Shown here: positions 39,501 to 46,464 of the stretch, one piece after another
How the letters are laid out: the number at the start of each line of letters is the position of its first letter
Numbering within the stretch: position 1 is the first letter of the stretch
From: Enchytraeus crypticus
Lineage: Eukaryota; Annelida; Clitellata; Enchytraeida; Enchytraeidae
Length of the DNA: 64,000 bases
NCBI GenBank assembly: GCA_905160935.1
Contig: CAJHZI010000264.1
Coordinates: forward strand, 310,001 to 374,000
Direction of reading: 5' to 3'
The notes under the pieces: generated by a model
What the model saw: the letters and a program-made list of their open reading frames with translations, nothing else
What the model was told of the DNA's origin: nothing
Database searches by the model: none
Program-made: the position numbers and the translations under genes

Positions 39501-39811
39501 GCTTGAGCTTTTGGCCAAAGGTCAATATCATGACCCTCTTGCTGCGGATTATGTACTTATCAGGTTGACTTGATCACTATTATTTAATGATAATTAATTA
39601 ATATTATAGAGTTAATTAAATAGTGAGGCTTCAAGAATATTTAACAACTGGGACGGTGACATTAATATTTCTGGTGGTTTTTGTTGAACATCAGCTATCA
39701 GGGACCTGCCAGTAGGCTCCGAGTGTGACGAGATAAATGACGAGGCATACTGCGCCCAGGGTCTCGTGTGTCACCGGTGCAGTCACGATACGAAGTATCA
39801 CTGCGTCAGAT
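16260..39811 (+). CDS. Secreted cysteine-rich EB/EGF-like repeat protein (partial, 7 exons)
   Basis: Exons are 16260-16308, 21352-21453, 22384-22455, 30600-30785, 32654-32752, 37970-38101 and 39695-39811, together 757 nt (252 codons and one base). Every junction has AG/GT borders, and after the first exon all internal exons begin and end in phase 1, so one frame runs through them. The product starts with a hydrophobic signal peptide (MDINLVAFFTILMANLG) and then has many cysteines in short CxC and CxxxxxC spacings typical of EB modules and EGF-like repeats, as in invertebrate secreted matrix, immune or scavenger-type proteins. There is no transmembrane segment within the exons found. The last exon ends at a GTAAGT donor, so the 3' end is missing from this model. 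The family is inferred from the cysteine pattern only, and the exact function is unknown. Confidence 0.75.
17259..17392 (+). mobile_element. tRNA-derived SINE, family 1 (intronic)
   Basis: Same order as the copy at 5901: AAGCCAGTGGCGATGCCGGT, a B-box region GGGGATCAAATCCTGGGC, then CATCGCTTTCGAGTGAGG. The B box has one change (GATC for GTTC). Confidence 0.8.
18082..18135 (+). repeat. Dispersed repeat end with GATGATGA tail
   Basis: ATCCCGCCCCTAGCTAAATT followed by AAGTAAGATGGCGATGATGA, matching the ends at 4919, 22836, 41150 and 52250. It is probably the 3' end of a SINE or LINE with a GAT-rich tail. Confidence 0.5.
19092..19143. repeat. (CT)n microsatellite
   Basis: A CT-rich run with a few interruptions, in an intron of the cysteine-rich gene. 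A shorter one lies at 18611-18632. Confidence 0.85.
20695..20870 (+). mobile_element. Diverged SINE family 1 body with a strong hairpin head
   Basis: Positions 20800-20870 match the family 1 body (TTACTGACATAGTATTCAAG, then GAGACTGACGTTAAAC). The head is unusual: 20707-20725 and 20738-20756 are inverted repeats of 19 bp with one G-T pair, enclosing a 12-nt loop. Confidence 0.55.
21187..21325 (+). mobile_element. Diverged tRNA-like SINE
   Basis: A tRNA-like order with TGGTAACTCGTTTGCCTGAT, a weak B box (CTTCAAATCC) and a body end (GGAACACTGGCGTTAAAC) similar to family 1. Old, and only about 25 bp upstream of exon 2 of the cysteine-rich gene. Confidence 0.4.
21352..21453 (+). CDS. Cysteine-rich gene, exon 2
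   Basis: Acceptor CTGTTTCAG, donor GTTTGT, phase 1 to 1, 34 residues. It has four cysteines (KCWH, PACQ, SDCD, QTCM) and the CQRNSDC spacing seen in EB-type modules. Confidence 0.75.
22085..22215 (-). mobile_element. tRNA-like SINE, minus strand
   Basis: The minus strand carries GCGGGTTCATATCCAGTTC (B box) downstream of a tRNA-like arm, and a body end (GCGAAAGCGGGCGTTAAAC) like family 1. The 82-codon frame on the plus strand is only a read-through of this repeat and its flank. Confidence 0.45.
22384..22455 (+). CDS. Cysteine-rich gene, exon 3
   Basis: Acceptor TTTGTTTAAG, donor GTAAGA, phase 1 to 1. It encodes GCENGQCRCDP and ends with NGQCVP; the CxxxxCxC spacing is the second half of an EGF/EB-like module and pairs with exon 2. 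Confidence 0.75.
22497..22600. repeat. (ATT)n / (AATATT)n microsatellite
   Basis: TTATTATTATT units passing into ATTAATATTAATATT units. Confidence 0.85.
22836..22895 (+). repeat. Dispersed repeat end with GATGATGA tail
   Basis: ATCCCGACCCTGGTTAAACT then TGGAAGATGGTGATGATAAC, matching the ends at 4919, 18082 and 52250. Confidence 0.5.
22930..23269 (+). pseudogene. His/Gly-rich repeat, coding-like relic
   Basis: Degenerate units of CATCATGGACATCACGGTAC type read as His-His-Gly-His-His-Gly-Thr. The clearest stretch is a frame from 23141 to the TAA at 23267 containing KYHFGHRVAHGRQG and YHGEHHPGHHGTDDDHQ. Upstream, similar units (DNHGQHNAGDH, YHHGQYGTEY, HHGHHGTQ) continue in the same and other frames, with stops between them. 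A related stretch lies at 23790-23870. It could be a decayed His/Gly-rich protein exon or a non-coding minisatellite. It lies in an intron of the cysteine-rich gene with no clear splice sites. Confidence 0.4.
23790..23870 (+). pseudogene. Second His/Gly-rich coding-like stretch
   Basis: The plus strand frame gives NNNHGHFGVEHVVDLHYG and NHHGMW, similar in composition and DNA unit (CATGGACATTTCGGAGTTGA) to the relic at 22930-23269, about 520 bp away. No splice borders assigned. Confidence 0.35.
24508..24557. repeat. (TA)n microsatellite
   Basis: A pure TA tract. Just downstream, 24575-24650 carries an imperfect direct repeat around GCCCTCYGAATTC. Confidence 0.9.
24660..27589. other. Intron sequence with no recognised feature
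   Basis: Only a small local triplication (TTCAATGGCTTTAA near 25868, 25899 and 25922) stands out. No exon, SINE or LINE recognised. Confidence 0.4.
27593..27830 (+). mobile_element. SINE-like family X copy
   Basis: Plus-strand copy: GTGCTCTTTATGGAGCGTGA, then GTACCTTGGACCTGCCACTA, then GAGAGAGA. The left part (TATGTCGTAAGAGGCGACAA) resembles a segment of the repeats at 40966 and 52045. The terminus equals the 3' end of the LINE at 47600-48685. Confidence 0.55.
28055..28400. repeat. Minisatellite, about 39-bp unit, 7-8 copies
   Basis: Units of the form GTACGTACTTCTTTATTCCT then a CTACTGCCTAATTGT-like segment repeat with small changes; the third unit has a local expansion of GTACTTGTATGTACTT. 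It lies in the large intron between exons 3 and 4 of the cysteine-rich gene. Confidence 0.8.
28401..30599. other. Intron sequence with no recognised feature
   Basis: Contains a short poly-A run at 28973-28987. No exon recognised before the acceptor at 30599. Confidence 0.4.
30600..30785 (+). CDS. Cysteine-rich gene, exon 4: full EB-like module
   Basis: Acceptor TTTTTATACAG, donor GTAATA, phase 1 to 1, 62 residues. It contains eight cysteines (EICSSADVCIDGMTC, GRCSCK, SYCL, QSCRP, DTCLQ). This is the longest exon, holding one whole module and the start of the next. Confidence 0.8.
31335..31462 (+). mobile_element. tRNA-derived SINE, family 1 (intronic)
   Basis: The best-preserved copy in the window: GGCTGGAGCCAGTGGCGAAG, then GCGGGTTCAAATCCTGGGCT, then a GACATTGCTTTAGAGTGAGG body. 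Confidence 0.85.
32079..32396. repeat. 12-bp minisatellite (AGTAATACGAGC/T), about 26 copies
   Basis: Highly regular 12-bp units with a C/T alternation (GAGCAGTAATAC / GAGTAGTAATAC). Because 12 is a multiple of 3, the minus strand is open as Val-Leu-Leu-Leu repeats, which I read as an artefact. About 260 bp upstream of exon 5 of the cysteine-rich gene. Confidence 0.9.
32654..32752 (+). CDS. Cysteine-rich gene, exon 5
   Basis: Acceptor TTCTAGTAG, donor GTAAGT, phase 1 to 1, 33 residues. Motifs VGCSSLTKKCECMDG and HTCRS give four cysteines and the CxC pair that completes the module begun in exon 4. Confidence 0.75.
33070..33306 (+). mobile_element. CR1/L2-like LINE C-terminal fragment with (TA)n tail
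   Basis: The plus frame near 33130-33230 encodes IWNSLPTNLRS, then YSLSTFFGQL, the usual tail of CR1/L2-type reverse transcriptase proteins. A block around ACTAATCTTCGCTC...GCTTA is duplicated in tandem (about 33171 and 33229), and the copy ends in (TA)n at 33282-33306. Similar tails are at 39285-39425 and 46620-46760. Confidence 0.6.
33307..33922. other. Intron sequence with no recognised feature
   Basis: No exon or known repeat recognised between the LINE tail and the inverted repeat. Confidence 0.4.
33923..34994. repeat. Large inverted repeat: two facing retroelement 3' ends
   Basis: Arms of about 235-240 bp (33923-34160 and about 34757-34994) are inverted copies with a few per cent differences. 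Each arm ends inward with a purine-rich stretch (CTGCGGAGG or CTGCAGAGG) directly followed by TGTCAGRGAATTATG, which looks like a polypurine tract followed by the start of an LTR. The right arm has the strand of the gypsy remnant at 34995-37865, so it is probably its 3' end; the left arm would be a second copy in the opposite direction. A family 2 SINE sits in the middle. On the minus strand the right LTR-like part contains TGACGTCA (34629-34636) and GGGCGG. Confidence 0.65.
34306..34560 (+). mobile_element. tRNA-derived SINE, family 2, full-length
   Basis: Complete copy: CCATGGCGCAATGGTTAGAG (A box), GTGGGTTCGATTCCCGGCC (B box), a body with TCACTGGACTGGTTATACGG and AACATGTGGTATTAAAAGTG, and a (TTA)n tail. 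It is nested between the two arms of the inverted repeat, so it is younger than at least one of them. Confidence 0.85.
34995..37865 (-). mobile_element. Ty3/gypsy retrotransposon remnant: gag knuckles, protease, integrase
   Basis: On the minus strand, in order: three gag CCHC zinc knuckles at about 37670-37420 (the first has lost its first Cys; the last reads CWLCGKENHKMLEC); a retropepsin motif RDSGTQISVL near 37235; an acidic repetitive linker (HKDQEQDQ units, near 36850-36930); the integrase HHCC zinc domain (AHD...HVGH...CEACQ, near 36380-36495); the DD35E core (NIDLIGPF; SDNDTNM; IIERYNQELK) at about 36320-36000; and an integrase C-terminal segment to 35430. There are frameshifts and in-frame stops, so it is dead. 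No reverse transcriptase lies between protease and integrase, nor in the roughly 650 bp between integrase and the LTR-like end. Gag is cut off at 37865, where a SINE fragment begins. Confidence 0.8.
37866..37920 (+). mobile_element. SINE family 1 body fragment
   Basis: CACTGACATAGCTTTCGAGT and GGAAACTGACGTTAACC match the family body, without the tRNA-like head. It abuts the truncated end of the gypsy remnant and ends 50 bp before exon 6 of the cysteine-rich gene. Confidence 0.7.
37970..38101 (+). CDS. Cysteine-rich gene, exon 6
   Basis: Acceptor CTCTGTGTAG, donor GTACGA, phase 1 to 1, 44 residues. It has GCSKLYHCTGGAVC, SQCVCPSGY and TKCVRRE, a six-cysteine EGF/EB-like unit with the usual CxCPxGY turn. 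It lies only about 50 bp downstream of a SINE fragment and the gypsy remnant. Confidence 0.8.
38905..39010. repeat. Unclassified repeat shared with 500-603
   Basis: The segment around TTATTAGTAATCGTTCC then TTTTGATGGCGCATTGATTG is clearly similar to the insert near 524-590. Two copies only; class unknown. Confidence 0.5.
39285..39425 (+). mobile_element. CR1/L2-like LINE C-terminal fragment
   Basis: The frame near 39325-39385 encodes APVLVLTLWNSFPQYLRPDK, the LWNSLPxxLR motif at the end of CR1/L2-type proteins. Non-coding on both sides. It lies in the intron before exon 7 of the cysteine-rich gene. Confidence 0.5.
39695..39811 (+). CDS. Cysteine-rich gene, exon 7
   Basis: Acceptor TTGAACATCAG, donor GTAAGT, phase 1 to 1, 39 residues. 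It has VGSECDE, AYCAQGLVCHRC and YHCVR. The donor shows that at least one further exon exists; I could not find it to the right. Confidence 0.75.
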
Positions 39812-40071
39812 GTAAGTCAGCTCTGTAGTGTCCGTTACGTCATCAGAAATAAATCAGTGCACATTGCAAACCGTCACAGAATGATTACAAATAGACAAAA
39901 TATCAAAGTGAAGCGAATCTTTATATTGGATGGCGACTTACATTTGGCATGTTCTAGGTCTGAGATATGCTTTATTAGTTAGCAAAGACCGGATAATTAA
40001 GTCATAATTTTAATTTATCACAGTTTTAAGTTTAATATGCTTCTATATACATGTACAATGGTATATTAACA

Positions 40072-40165
40072 AAGATCCACTCATATGTGGACATGAAGAG
40101 AAAGGCGGAAGATGGAAATGAGTAGAGGCATTATATACCATGCACTAAGAGAGACAGCCAATGTT
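40072..40165 (+). mobile_element. LINE 3' end fragment
   Basis: GATCCACTCATATGTGGACA, GAAAGGCGGAAGATGGAAAT and GTAGAGGCATTATATACCAT match the LINE at 48590-48660. The copy lacks the GGACCTGCC block but keeps GCACTAAGAGAGA. Confidence 0.65.
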
Positions 40166-40304
40166 ATAGTTCGCCAAAAGAATATCGTTGAACGTGTAAA
40201 CAACAATATCCAGTAAAAATTGTGCTTTTTGCTTCCTAAAAGTGCCCAACATAGTCTGCATAACTCGGTTGCTATATTATATGTGATATATTATACTGTA
40301 CCTG

Positions 40305-40400
40305 ACAGATGGCTGAGTTTATAGCACATAGGCTCCATCTTCTCTGATAAACAGGAGGCCATTGATTCAATTCTCAGCCTCACCGACTCTGATAGTTGCC
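40305..40400 (+). mobile_element. tRNA-like sequence, probable SINE head
   Basis: GATGGCTGAGTTTATAGCAC (A-box-like) and ATTGATTCAATTCTCAGCC (B-box-like) at tRNA spacing, but no complete cloverleaf. Single copy in the window. Confidence 0.35.
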
Positions 40401-40965
40401 TTTTAGTACGCTTAACATAATAAAAATTTCGTTTTACACTTTTCTTACTCTGCGTAAGTAAGAAACCAGTCTACATTCATGCTATGCATAGGCCTACTTA
40501 TGGGAAAGAAACATTCTTTTCTGCAGAATTTATAGCTATAAAATTGAAGATCTCATAGTCTCTACTGTCTAATCTAATTGTTGTTGTTTGACAATGTTTT
40601 CACTTATGCAGAACAATTATATTTATTTATTATTGTTTTATTTTCTACTTTTTTAGTTTCGATGCTACATGAGATGGCAATGCTAACCAGCAGCGGTGCT
40701 ACTAGAAAGATTCGCTCCCTACATTTATTGTCTGCTGTTTTCTTACATTTAGTTGGACTGTCAACAACAACAACAATGTCGACTTTTGTTATATGCGCCA
40801 TGTATAGGTGATGGACTGATTGAATTGTTTGAGCTCTTAACGTCCTATATAAATATTAAACCTAGCATATTATACCCACTCGAGACTTTAGCGTATATAC
40901 TCTATGTTTTTTCGAAGAAATTATTGTTTTTGAATAAATTATAATATTGCATATGTACGTTTTAA

Positions 40966-41200
40966 GCGTGGTGTGTCCGTGTTGCCGAAAAATTGACCAA
41001 GCGTGGACTGCACCATGTGCCGTAAAATGCGACAAAGAATAAAGATCCTAATCAACTTCAGAATAATTCATAGGGCATCCGGTTGGTGAGCACCGAGACT
41101 TCAAAAACTGCAGCAAACTTTTATAAAATAAAAAACAAGAAGAAACCCGATCCTAATTAAACTGTAATTCAAAGGAGGAGGCTGATGACGATGTGTACCA
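40966..41200 (+). mobile_element. Dispersed non-coding repeat with GATGACGATG tail
   Basis: Matches 52045-52295: GTGTCCGTGTTGCC, a TGCACCATGTGCCGTAAAAT block, GGCATCCGGTTGGTGAGCAC and a terminal CCCGATCCTAATTAAACTG then GATGACGATG. Both copies are about 240 bp. It is probably a SINE or LINE 3' end. Confidence 0.6.
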
Positions 41201-41334
41201 TTAGATCCTTCTACGTCGCCGCTATCCACATGTTCACATATCCACATGTACACATATCCACAACCGTAGTAACACCGGGAACATGAGATCCATATTAAAT
41301 GGTCCTTAATATGGAATTAAGAAATAAAATGTAA

Positions 41335-41578
41335 AATGTATTAAGAAATAGGAAGAAGAGTTGGATAGGACACATTCTAAGGGGGGAAGGTCCATTAAAA
41401 GAGGTCATAAAAGGTAGAATGGAAGGAAAAAGAGGCAGGGGCAGGCCGAGATTAGGTATGTTAGATGATTTAAAGACCCACTCATATGTAGAAATGAAGA
41501 GGAAGGCGGAAGACAGAGAAGAGTGGAGGCGTTATATACCATGGACCTGCCAGTAGGCAGTGCACTAAGAGAATATGG
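41335..41578 (+). mobile_element. LINE 3' end fragment
   Basis: The plus frame encodes [20 protein letters not shown] and [20 protein letters not shown], ending [14 protein letters not shown], nearly identical to the end of the LINE at 47600-48685. It carries the shared GGACCTGCCAGTAGGCAGTG terminus. Confidence 0.8.
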
Positions 41579-41589
41579 AATTCAGACAG

Positions 41590-42485
41590 GTTTTTTCTCC
41601 CATCTATACTCGTTTCTAAATCCTCATTCCCAACATTGACATTTCTTAGATTGGTAGTCAGTGTAGAATCTCCTCAGTGTTATTAGTGATCTTGTTTAAT
41701 ATAGTGGTCAGAGTCCTAGCACAGGGAGCTCTGGCAGATCTCGGTATGTGTTTGATGATGAGTTGCGTCAGAGTGGGATGTTGAACGGTTAAATTATCGG
41801 ATACTAAATAAACATCAGTGGAAGATAAGATGACAGATGCTTCATTGCTAGCTGCATTGGCGTTGCTTTTACTGCTGCAATCTAAATTGCTGACAATAGA
41901 GTTTAAGCTAGCAGCAGTGTATTTACTTGTTCTGCTGCTTTTAGGTTTGCTACTAGCTGGATGATTAGAATCTGAACAATATTTATCTACTTGTTCCAAG
42001 AGATCGCAGCTTCCATCTGAATAAATGACTGACTGGCTGAGAAAAGGTTGATAAGATGAGGATGTAGCATTAGGAGTGTTGAGAGAAAGATGTTGATCAA
42101 GTGGTGGCTGACCAGAACCGGGACAAGGAGATTTACGTGGGCCATGTCGGTGGATTAGGCCATCCCTCAGATGTACCTGTCGTACAGCTAGACACCCGGC
42201 AGACACCGCTTTCCTTGCCCGCAGTTTGAGAAAGAGACCATTTCTGTCGAGACATTTACTTTTCGTAAACAAACCTAATATAGAGAAGAACCAAACTTGA
42301 GCGATGAGACAGCAGAATAAATCCATCAGATTAAATATCCGGAATCAGAGTTTAAGAAGATAATCGTTTTAAGACAATAATTAGAAGACACTAATTGATA
42401 TATGTATCATTGAAAAATAAAATTGAAGTTTATAACGGTATTTATCTTAAAAACAGAAACATCCGCCATTTATCGTGACGTCATA
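41590..42485 (-). mobile_element. 5' part of a LINE with a 222-codon open frame (minus strand)
   Basis: An uninterrupted minus-strand frame runs from ATG at 42326 to a stop at 41658. It is Ser/Asn-rich in the middle and ends with HIPRSARAPCARTLTTILNK, which resembles the segment that precedes the endonuclease in some CR1-like LINE proteins. After the stop, similar sequence (LPI, EMSMLG) continues past an apparent TGG to TGA change. About 145-155 bp upstream of the ATG the minus strand has TGACGTCA (42476-42483) and AAATGGCGGA. I read it as a LINE 5' end, but a host exon cannot be excluded; no domain is certain. Confidence 0.45.
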
Positions 42486-42763
42486 TAAAATGCTTTTACT
42501 CTTTGGTTGGTTGACTTTTATATCACATAATTATGTATACGCATTTAGTATTTTTATATTTTAGATTTAATAGTTTCAGTGATGCTTGCCTACAATTGTT
42601 CGAAAGACTTGTAGTAATATTACTAATAGATAATTATTATTCATTCTCATGATCCTCTCTATCGATTCATCAATAGAATATTCACATTAAAATAAAGACC
42701 CAATATGGATATGACCGGAACTGGATTCGTATCAAGCTGTCATCTCCTGGATGATCTGTTATG

Positions 42764-42802
<39 letters not shown>

Positions 42803-43436
42803 ATCTTTATCAATATTAATATTATATTATTATTATTATTTTATCCCGGGTGTAAAGAGCCCGAGGTTTGATCAAAAATTATAGTAAAACTACTGCTAAT
42901 TATTATTTTTATGAAGCATTCTATTTATTTTTATTTTTTACCCCGGTGTAAAGAATCTGGGGTTTAATCAAAACGATTCAAGCAATACGTGCTGAATCGA
43001 CGCCTGGCTACTCGAGGTCATAAATCGGTTTAAAAGAATTGTTGAAGCAGACTGTATTAAATCTTTGCAAAGTCATGGAAAGCCTTTGCCAAAGAAAAGA
43101 TGTACCCACGAGAACCCACGAGAGTTCCATTCACCTCAGGATCTGTCATTTTAAACTCCATGACGTTATCTACACCTATAACCGCTATTGAGGCATAGAA
43201 GTCATGCAGATTAGAAGCAATAGTTTACTTTTGCCCTCGAATTACCTAAAATTCAATAGGCTAGGCCTACGAGTTGAAATTTTTAGTTTAACAAACTTTA
43301 TAGAAACAAGCGCTTCCATGCTTGAACGATATAGCCAGTAGGAAATAAGCAAACAGACACTAAGAAGGTGAAGGCCGGACGCAGATTGTTGACACACAAA
43401 TGCTGTGTTTGTATTGTCGACCCTAGCAGTTTGAAC
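42486..43436. other. No gene; (ATT)n tract and a SINE piece
   Basis: Contains an (ATT)n microsatellite at 42762-42840 and a reversed piece of SINE family 2 at 43128-43195. No exon recognised. Confidence 0.5.
43128..43195 (-). mobile_element. SINE family 2 head fragment (minus strand)
   Basis: The minus strand reads GGTGTAGATAACGTCATGGA, TTTAAAATGACAGATCCTGA and GGTGAATGGAAC, the inserted segment of the family 2 head. Confidence 0.65.
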
Positions 43437-43440
43437 TTAA

Positions 43441-45639
43441 CCCTCCAAGGACCAACGTAAAAAAGTTCCGCAAGTGACCAACAGGGGGTCCATAGCGGAC
43501 CGCAGTGATTTAATTGGTTTTTATAACTATAAACTGTTACGAATCACTGAATAATAACTATTTAAGAGATAATACATTCCTAAATAAGATATTACGCTTT
43601 GATTTAACTATAACACTATAATCTAATTAAAAATCTCTTATTGAAGATAGTAGTAAATTATCAATATTTTAGTACATAATTATTATGCAAGTTTATGAAA
43701 CTTAAACACTTCTTAGTTCGTAAATATGTGAATACTCTTCGTATATGGCTTACATAAAAAGTGATTAGAAGTAAGAGCTCGTAATGGCAATTAGTAGGCC
43801 TTTGTAAATAAAATGTAACTTGTTATATCGTTTATCTTACAGTCTGCACTATCTGCTATTTTATTCACGACAACTGTCACACGTGATATTATTGACAGTT
43901 TCTTTGATGCTGTGTTCCGGACACACAATGCTTGGCATGTAGTACATTTTAGCCTACACTTTCTATCCCGTCCTCTGGCGCACACTGAACATCTCCCACG
44001 CAGTTTTGCAGGATCGGCAGCCTGTTATCTTGATATTCTAGCCTCAGCATCTGGCACAAAATGTTTAATGGTTGAACAATATGCGTATGTAATCCCTTTA
44101 GCTTTTTAGCTCGTTTCTCAATGATTAGCTTGACGAGTTCCATATCAACAATATTCATGAGGGAACGCCAGTGTTGAATCTCCTGATCGTGTAGTTTCTA
44201 CACACAGTAGGCTAAGCATTTGGAGCAGAAATATCTACCAAATTCAGAATCTCTTTAGAAAGCAAGTGGCCATCTACGATTGGTCTTCAGATAACGCTAT
44301 TCCTTTGGCATTTTATCCATGCAGTCGACTCCACTTTTTGTTGCATTGTAATGACCGATAATCTAAGGCTTATAGTTATCATCTTCTCCTCGTACATCCT
44401 TGCTGTGATGCTGCGTCGACATAAATATAATACACCTGCTTACCTTTGGAACATATGACACCATTGTCATATACTCATGGAACAAAATGAACTTGATTTA
44501 GGCGGTCTGTCTTTTGCAAGTAATATACAAGCATGAACTTCTTTCTTGTTCTTTCGAAGAGTGCCAACTAAACTTATCTTTCTCTGCAGTAACTGTACTG
44601 TGAGAGGAATATCAGTAAAGAAGTTGTCAGTTGTTATACCATATTCTTTACTGAGTTGAGCAGTCAGGTACCACTCTGGCACCCTGATTGGTTTCTTTTG
44701 TTCCTGCCTCTCGAGCACCAGTATAAACTTGAAGATTGTTGCAATATAAACTCTAAGCATCTGCCAGAACCCAAATTTTTAACCCATACTTCCCTGGTTT
44801 CGAAGGGATATATTAACGAAATGGGCATTTTCCGCGAAAGACTAGTAAATGTTCATCAAGGGTTAGATATGCACCTGGATTGAGTGACTGCCAACAATTA
44901 GACGAAAACATATCGACAATATCTCGATTAGGAGCCAGCTTATCTGTTTCTCTTCTTTGTGCTCGAGTGTCCAGATCATCAAAGCGGATAAATCTCTTCA
45001 ACTCAATGAATCGCGTACGACTCATTGCTTCTGTAAACACAGGACGCCTACAACCAATACCATCTGCCCATAATTCAGCCACGCGGTTCTTCACGTGCTC
45101 TGTAGACTCCACAGAGCAATAGCAAGCCAAGAAAGCCGTATACATGTATTTCCATCGCATCGACGTCGTGCCAGATTTTCTGCTTATCTTCGTGCTTCTC
45201 ATTCCATTTCTGATACATCTGACGCTTGAAGACAGATAACGAAGTTCTAATCTACAAGTGGACAGTGCTCTGGTCATATGAGAACAACGCACCAAAGTGT
45301 ACTCGAATACCGAGTAACTTGAAAACTGATTTATTAAAAAAGAACAAAATAATCCAATTCAAATGCATAATACTAGCTGCATTAATATAATTTACAATAA
45401 TATTCATATGGAAAAAAATCAGTGCACCAATGACCAACTAGGGGTCCATCGTGGACCCCAAGCCTTTGGGGATCTCCTCTACTTTAATTGAAAAATATTC
45501 AATAAATTTTAAAACATGATTTTGTAGGTAATTTCTCTAGGAACAACTAAAAAAATTTTAAATTTTACTCTGTTATTTTAAAAAGTTTTAGAAGAAAAAT
45601 CGGAAGTGGGGTCCGCTATGGTCGTTGATCATTGGAGGG
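43441..45639 (-). mobile_element. piggyBac element with intact ends and a broken transposase
   Basis: TTAA occurs at both borders (43437-43440 and 45640-45643), and the ends are inverted repeats (CCCTCCAAGGACCAACG and, on the other strand, CCCTCCAATGATCAACG). TTAA target duplication plus these ends is diagnostic for piggyBac. The minus strand holds the transposase in pieces: EIHVYGFLGLLLLCGVYRA near 45150, then a frame to CPFR at 44813 with the first catalytic Asp (LTLDEHLL), then YIPSKPGKYGLKIWVLADA, then the second catalytic region (TDNFFTDIPL) near 44610. At the C-terminus (about 43890-44010) is a cysteine-rich zinc domain with CSVCARGRDRKC and LKCTTC. At least one frameshift and two in-frame stops break it. 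The element is 2199 bp. Confidence 0.88.
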
Positions 45640-45872
45640 TTAAAAGCACATAATAATCGGTTTCAATGTGTTTCTTTCTTATTAGAGGATAGGAAATGGT
45701 AAAGTGCTTTGGCAGCTGTATGTAATCATCAGCTTCTACTGGATAAATACCAACATAAATGTCAATTTAAGGAGCATCTTATAATTTTTATTGTATTTAT
45801 CATTGTGTTCAATGCATTGTTTAGAAACAAACGACTATCAGCTGTAGCGTCGTCACGTGAACGGAGACTTCA

Positions 45873-46050
45873 TGACTTATGCTGATCTGAGCTGATCGCG
45901 CTGAGCTGAGAGTAAAATCTCGGACATTTACTGGACTGGCTACACGGAAAATGGACAAAATCGCCTAACGGATTTAACATGTGGTATTAAAAGTGATAGA
46001 TATCAGCGTAGTTGATCATTTTGACTATAATGTGTGTGTTATTATGCAGG
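45873..46050 (+). mobile_element. SINE family 2 body
   Basis: GAGAGTAAAATCTCGGACAT, TACTGGACTGGCTACACGG and AACATGTGGTATTAAAAGTG in the family order. The tRNA-like head is missing here; a head fragment lies separately at 46335-46390. Confidence 0.75.
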
Positions 46051-46334
46051 ATTGGTGAGTTGTTGTTGTCATTTGTACAAACCATTGTTTCGACCGGCAG
46101 TGTTAACACTAGCTATAGAATATTCATGAGAAAATTAGTCAATAAATATTGAAAATTAGTAAGTAAATACTGAATAATTTTTAGTTCACTTATCATAAAT
46201 TCATGATAAATTTTAAATTCCTATCGACATTATCTTTGTGCAATTAGTTAAAATTGGAACACACACATCCTTGTCACTAAAGTTGGTTAGATATATTTAG
46301 ATAATTTTAACGTATGGTTGGTCAAATAATAATG

Positions 46335-46390
46335 ACTGAACCTGAGGTAAATTGAACTCCGGCGGGTTCGAATCCCAGCCGCGCTAAGGG
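46335..46390 (+). mobile_element. SINE family 2 head fragment
   Basis: CTGAACCTGAGGTAAATTGA then GGCGGGTTCGAATCCCAGC (B box) and CCGCGCT, where family 2 joins head to body. The body does not follow. Confidence 0.65.
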
Positions 46391-46464
46391 GGACCCGGGC
46401 CCCTTGTGCCGCCGCTGGATCCTCTACTGCTCTCAAGTCATACAGTACAAAAGACTTTTATGAT

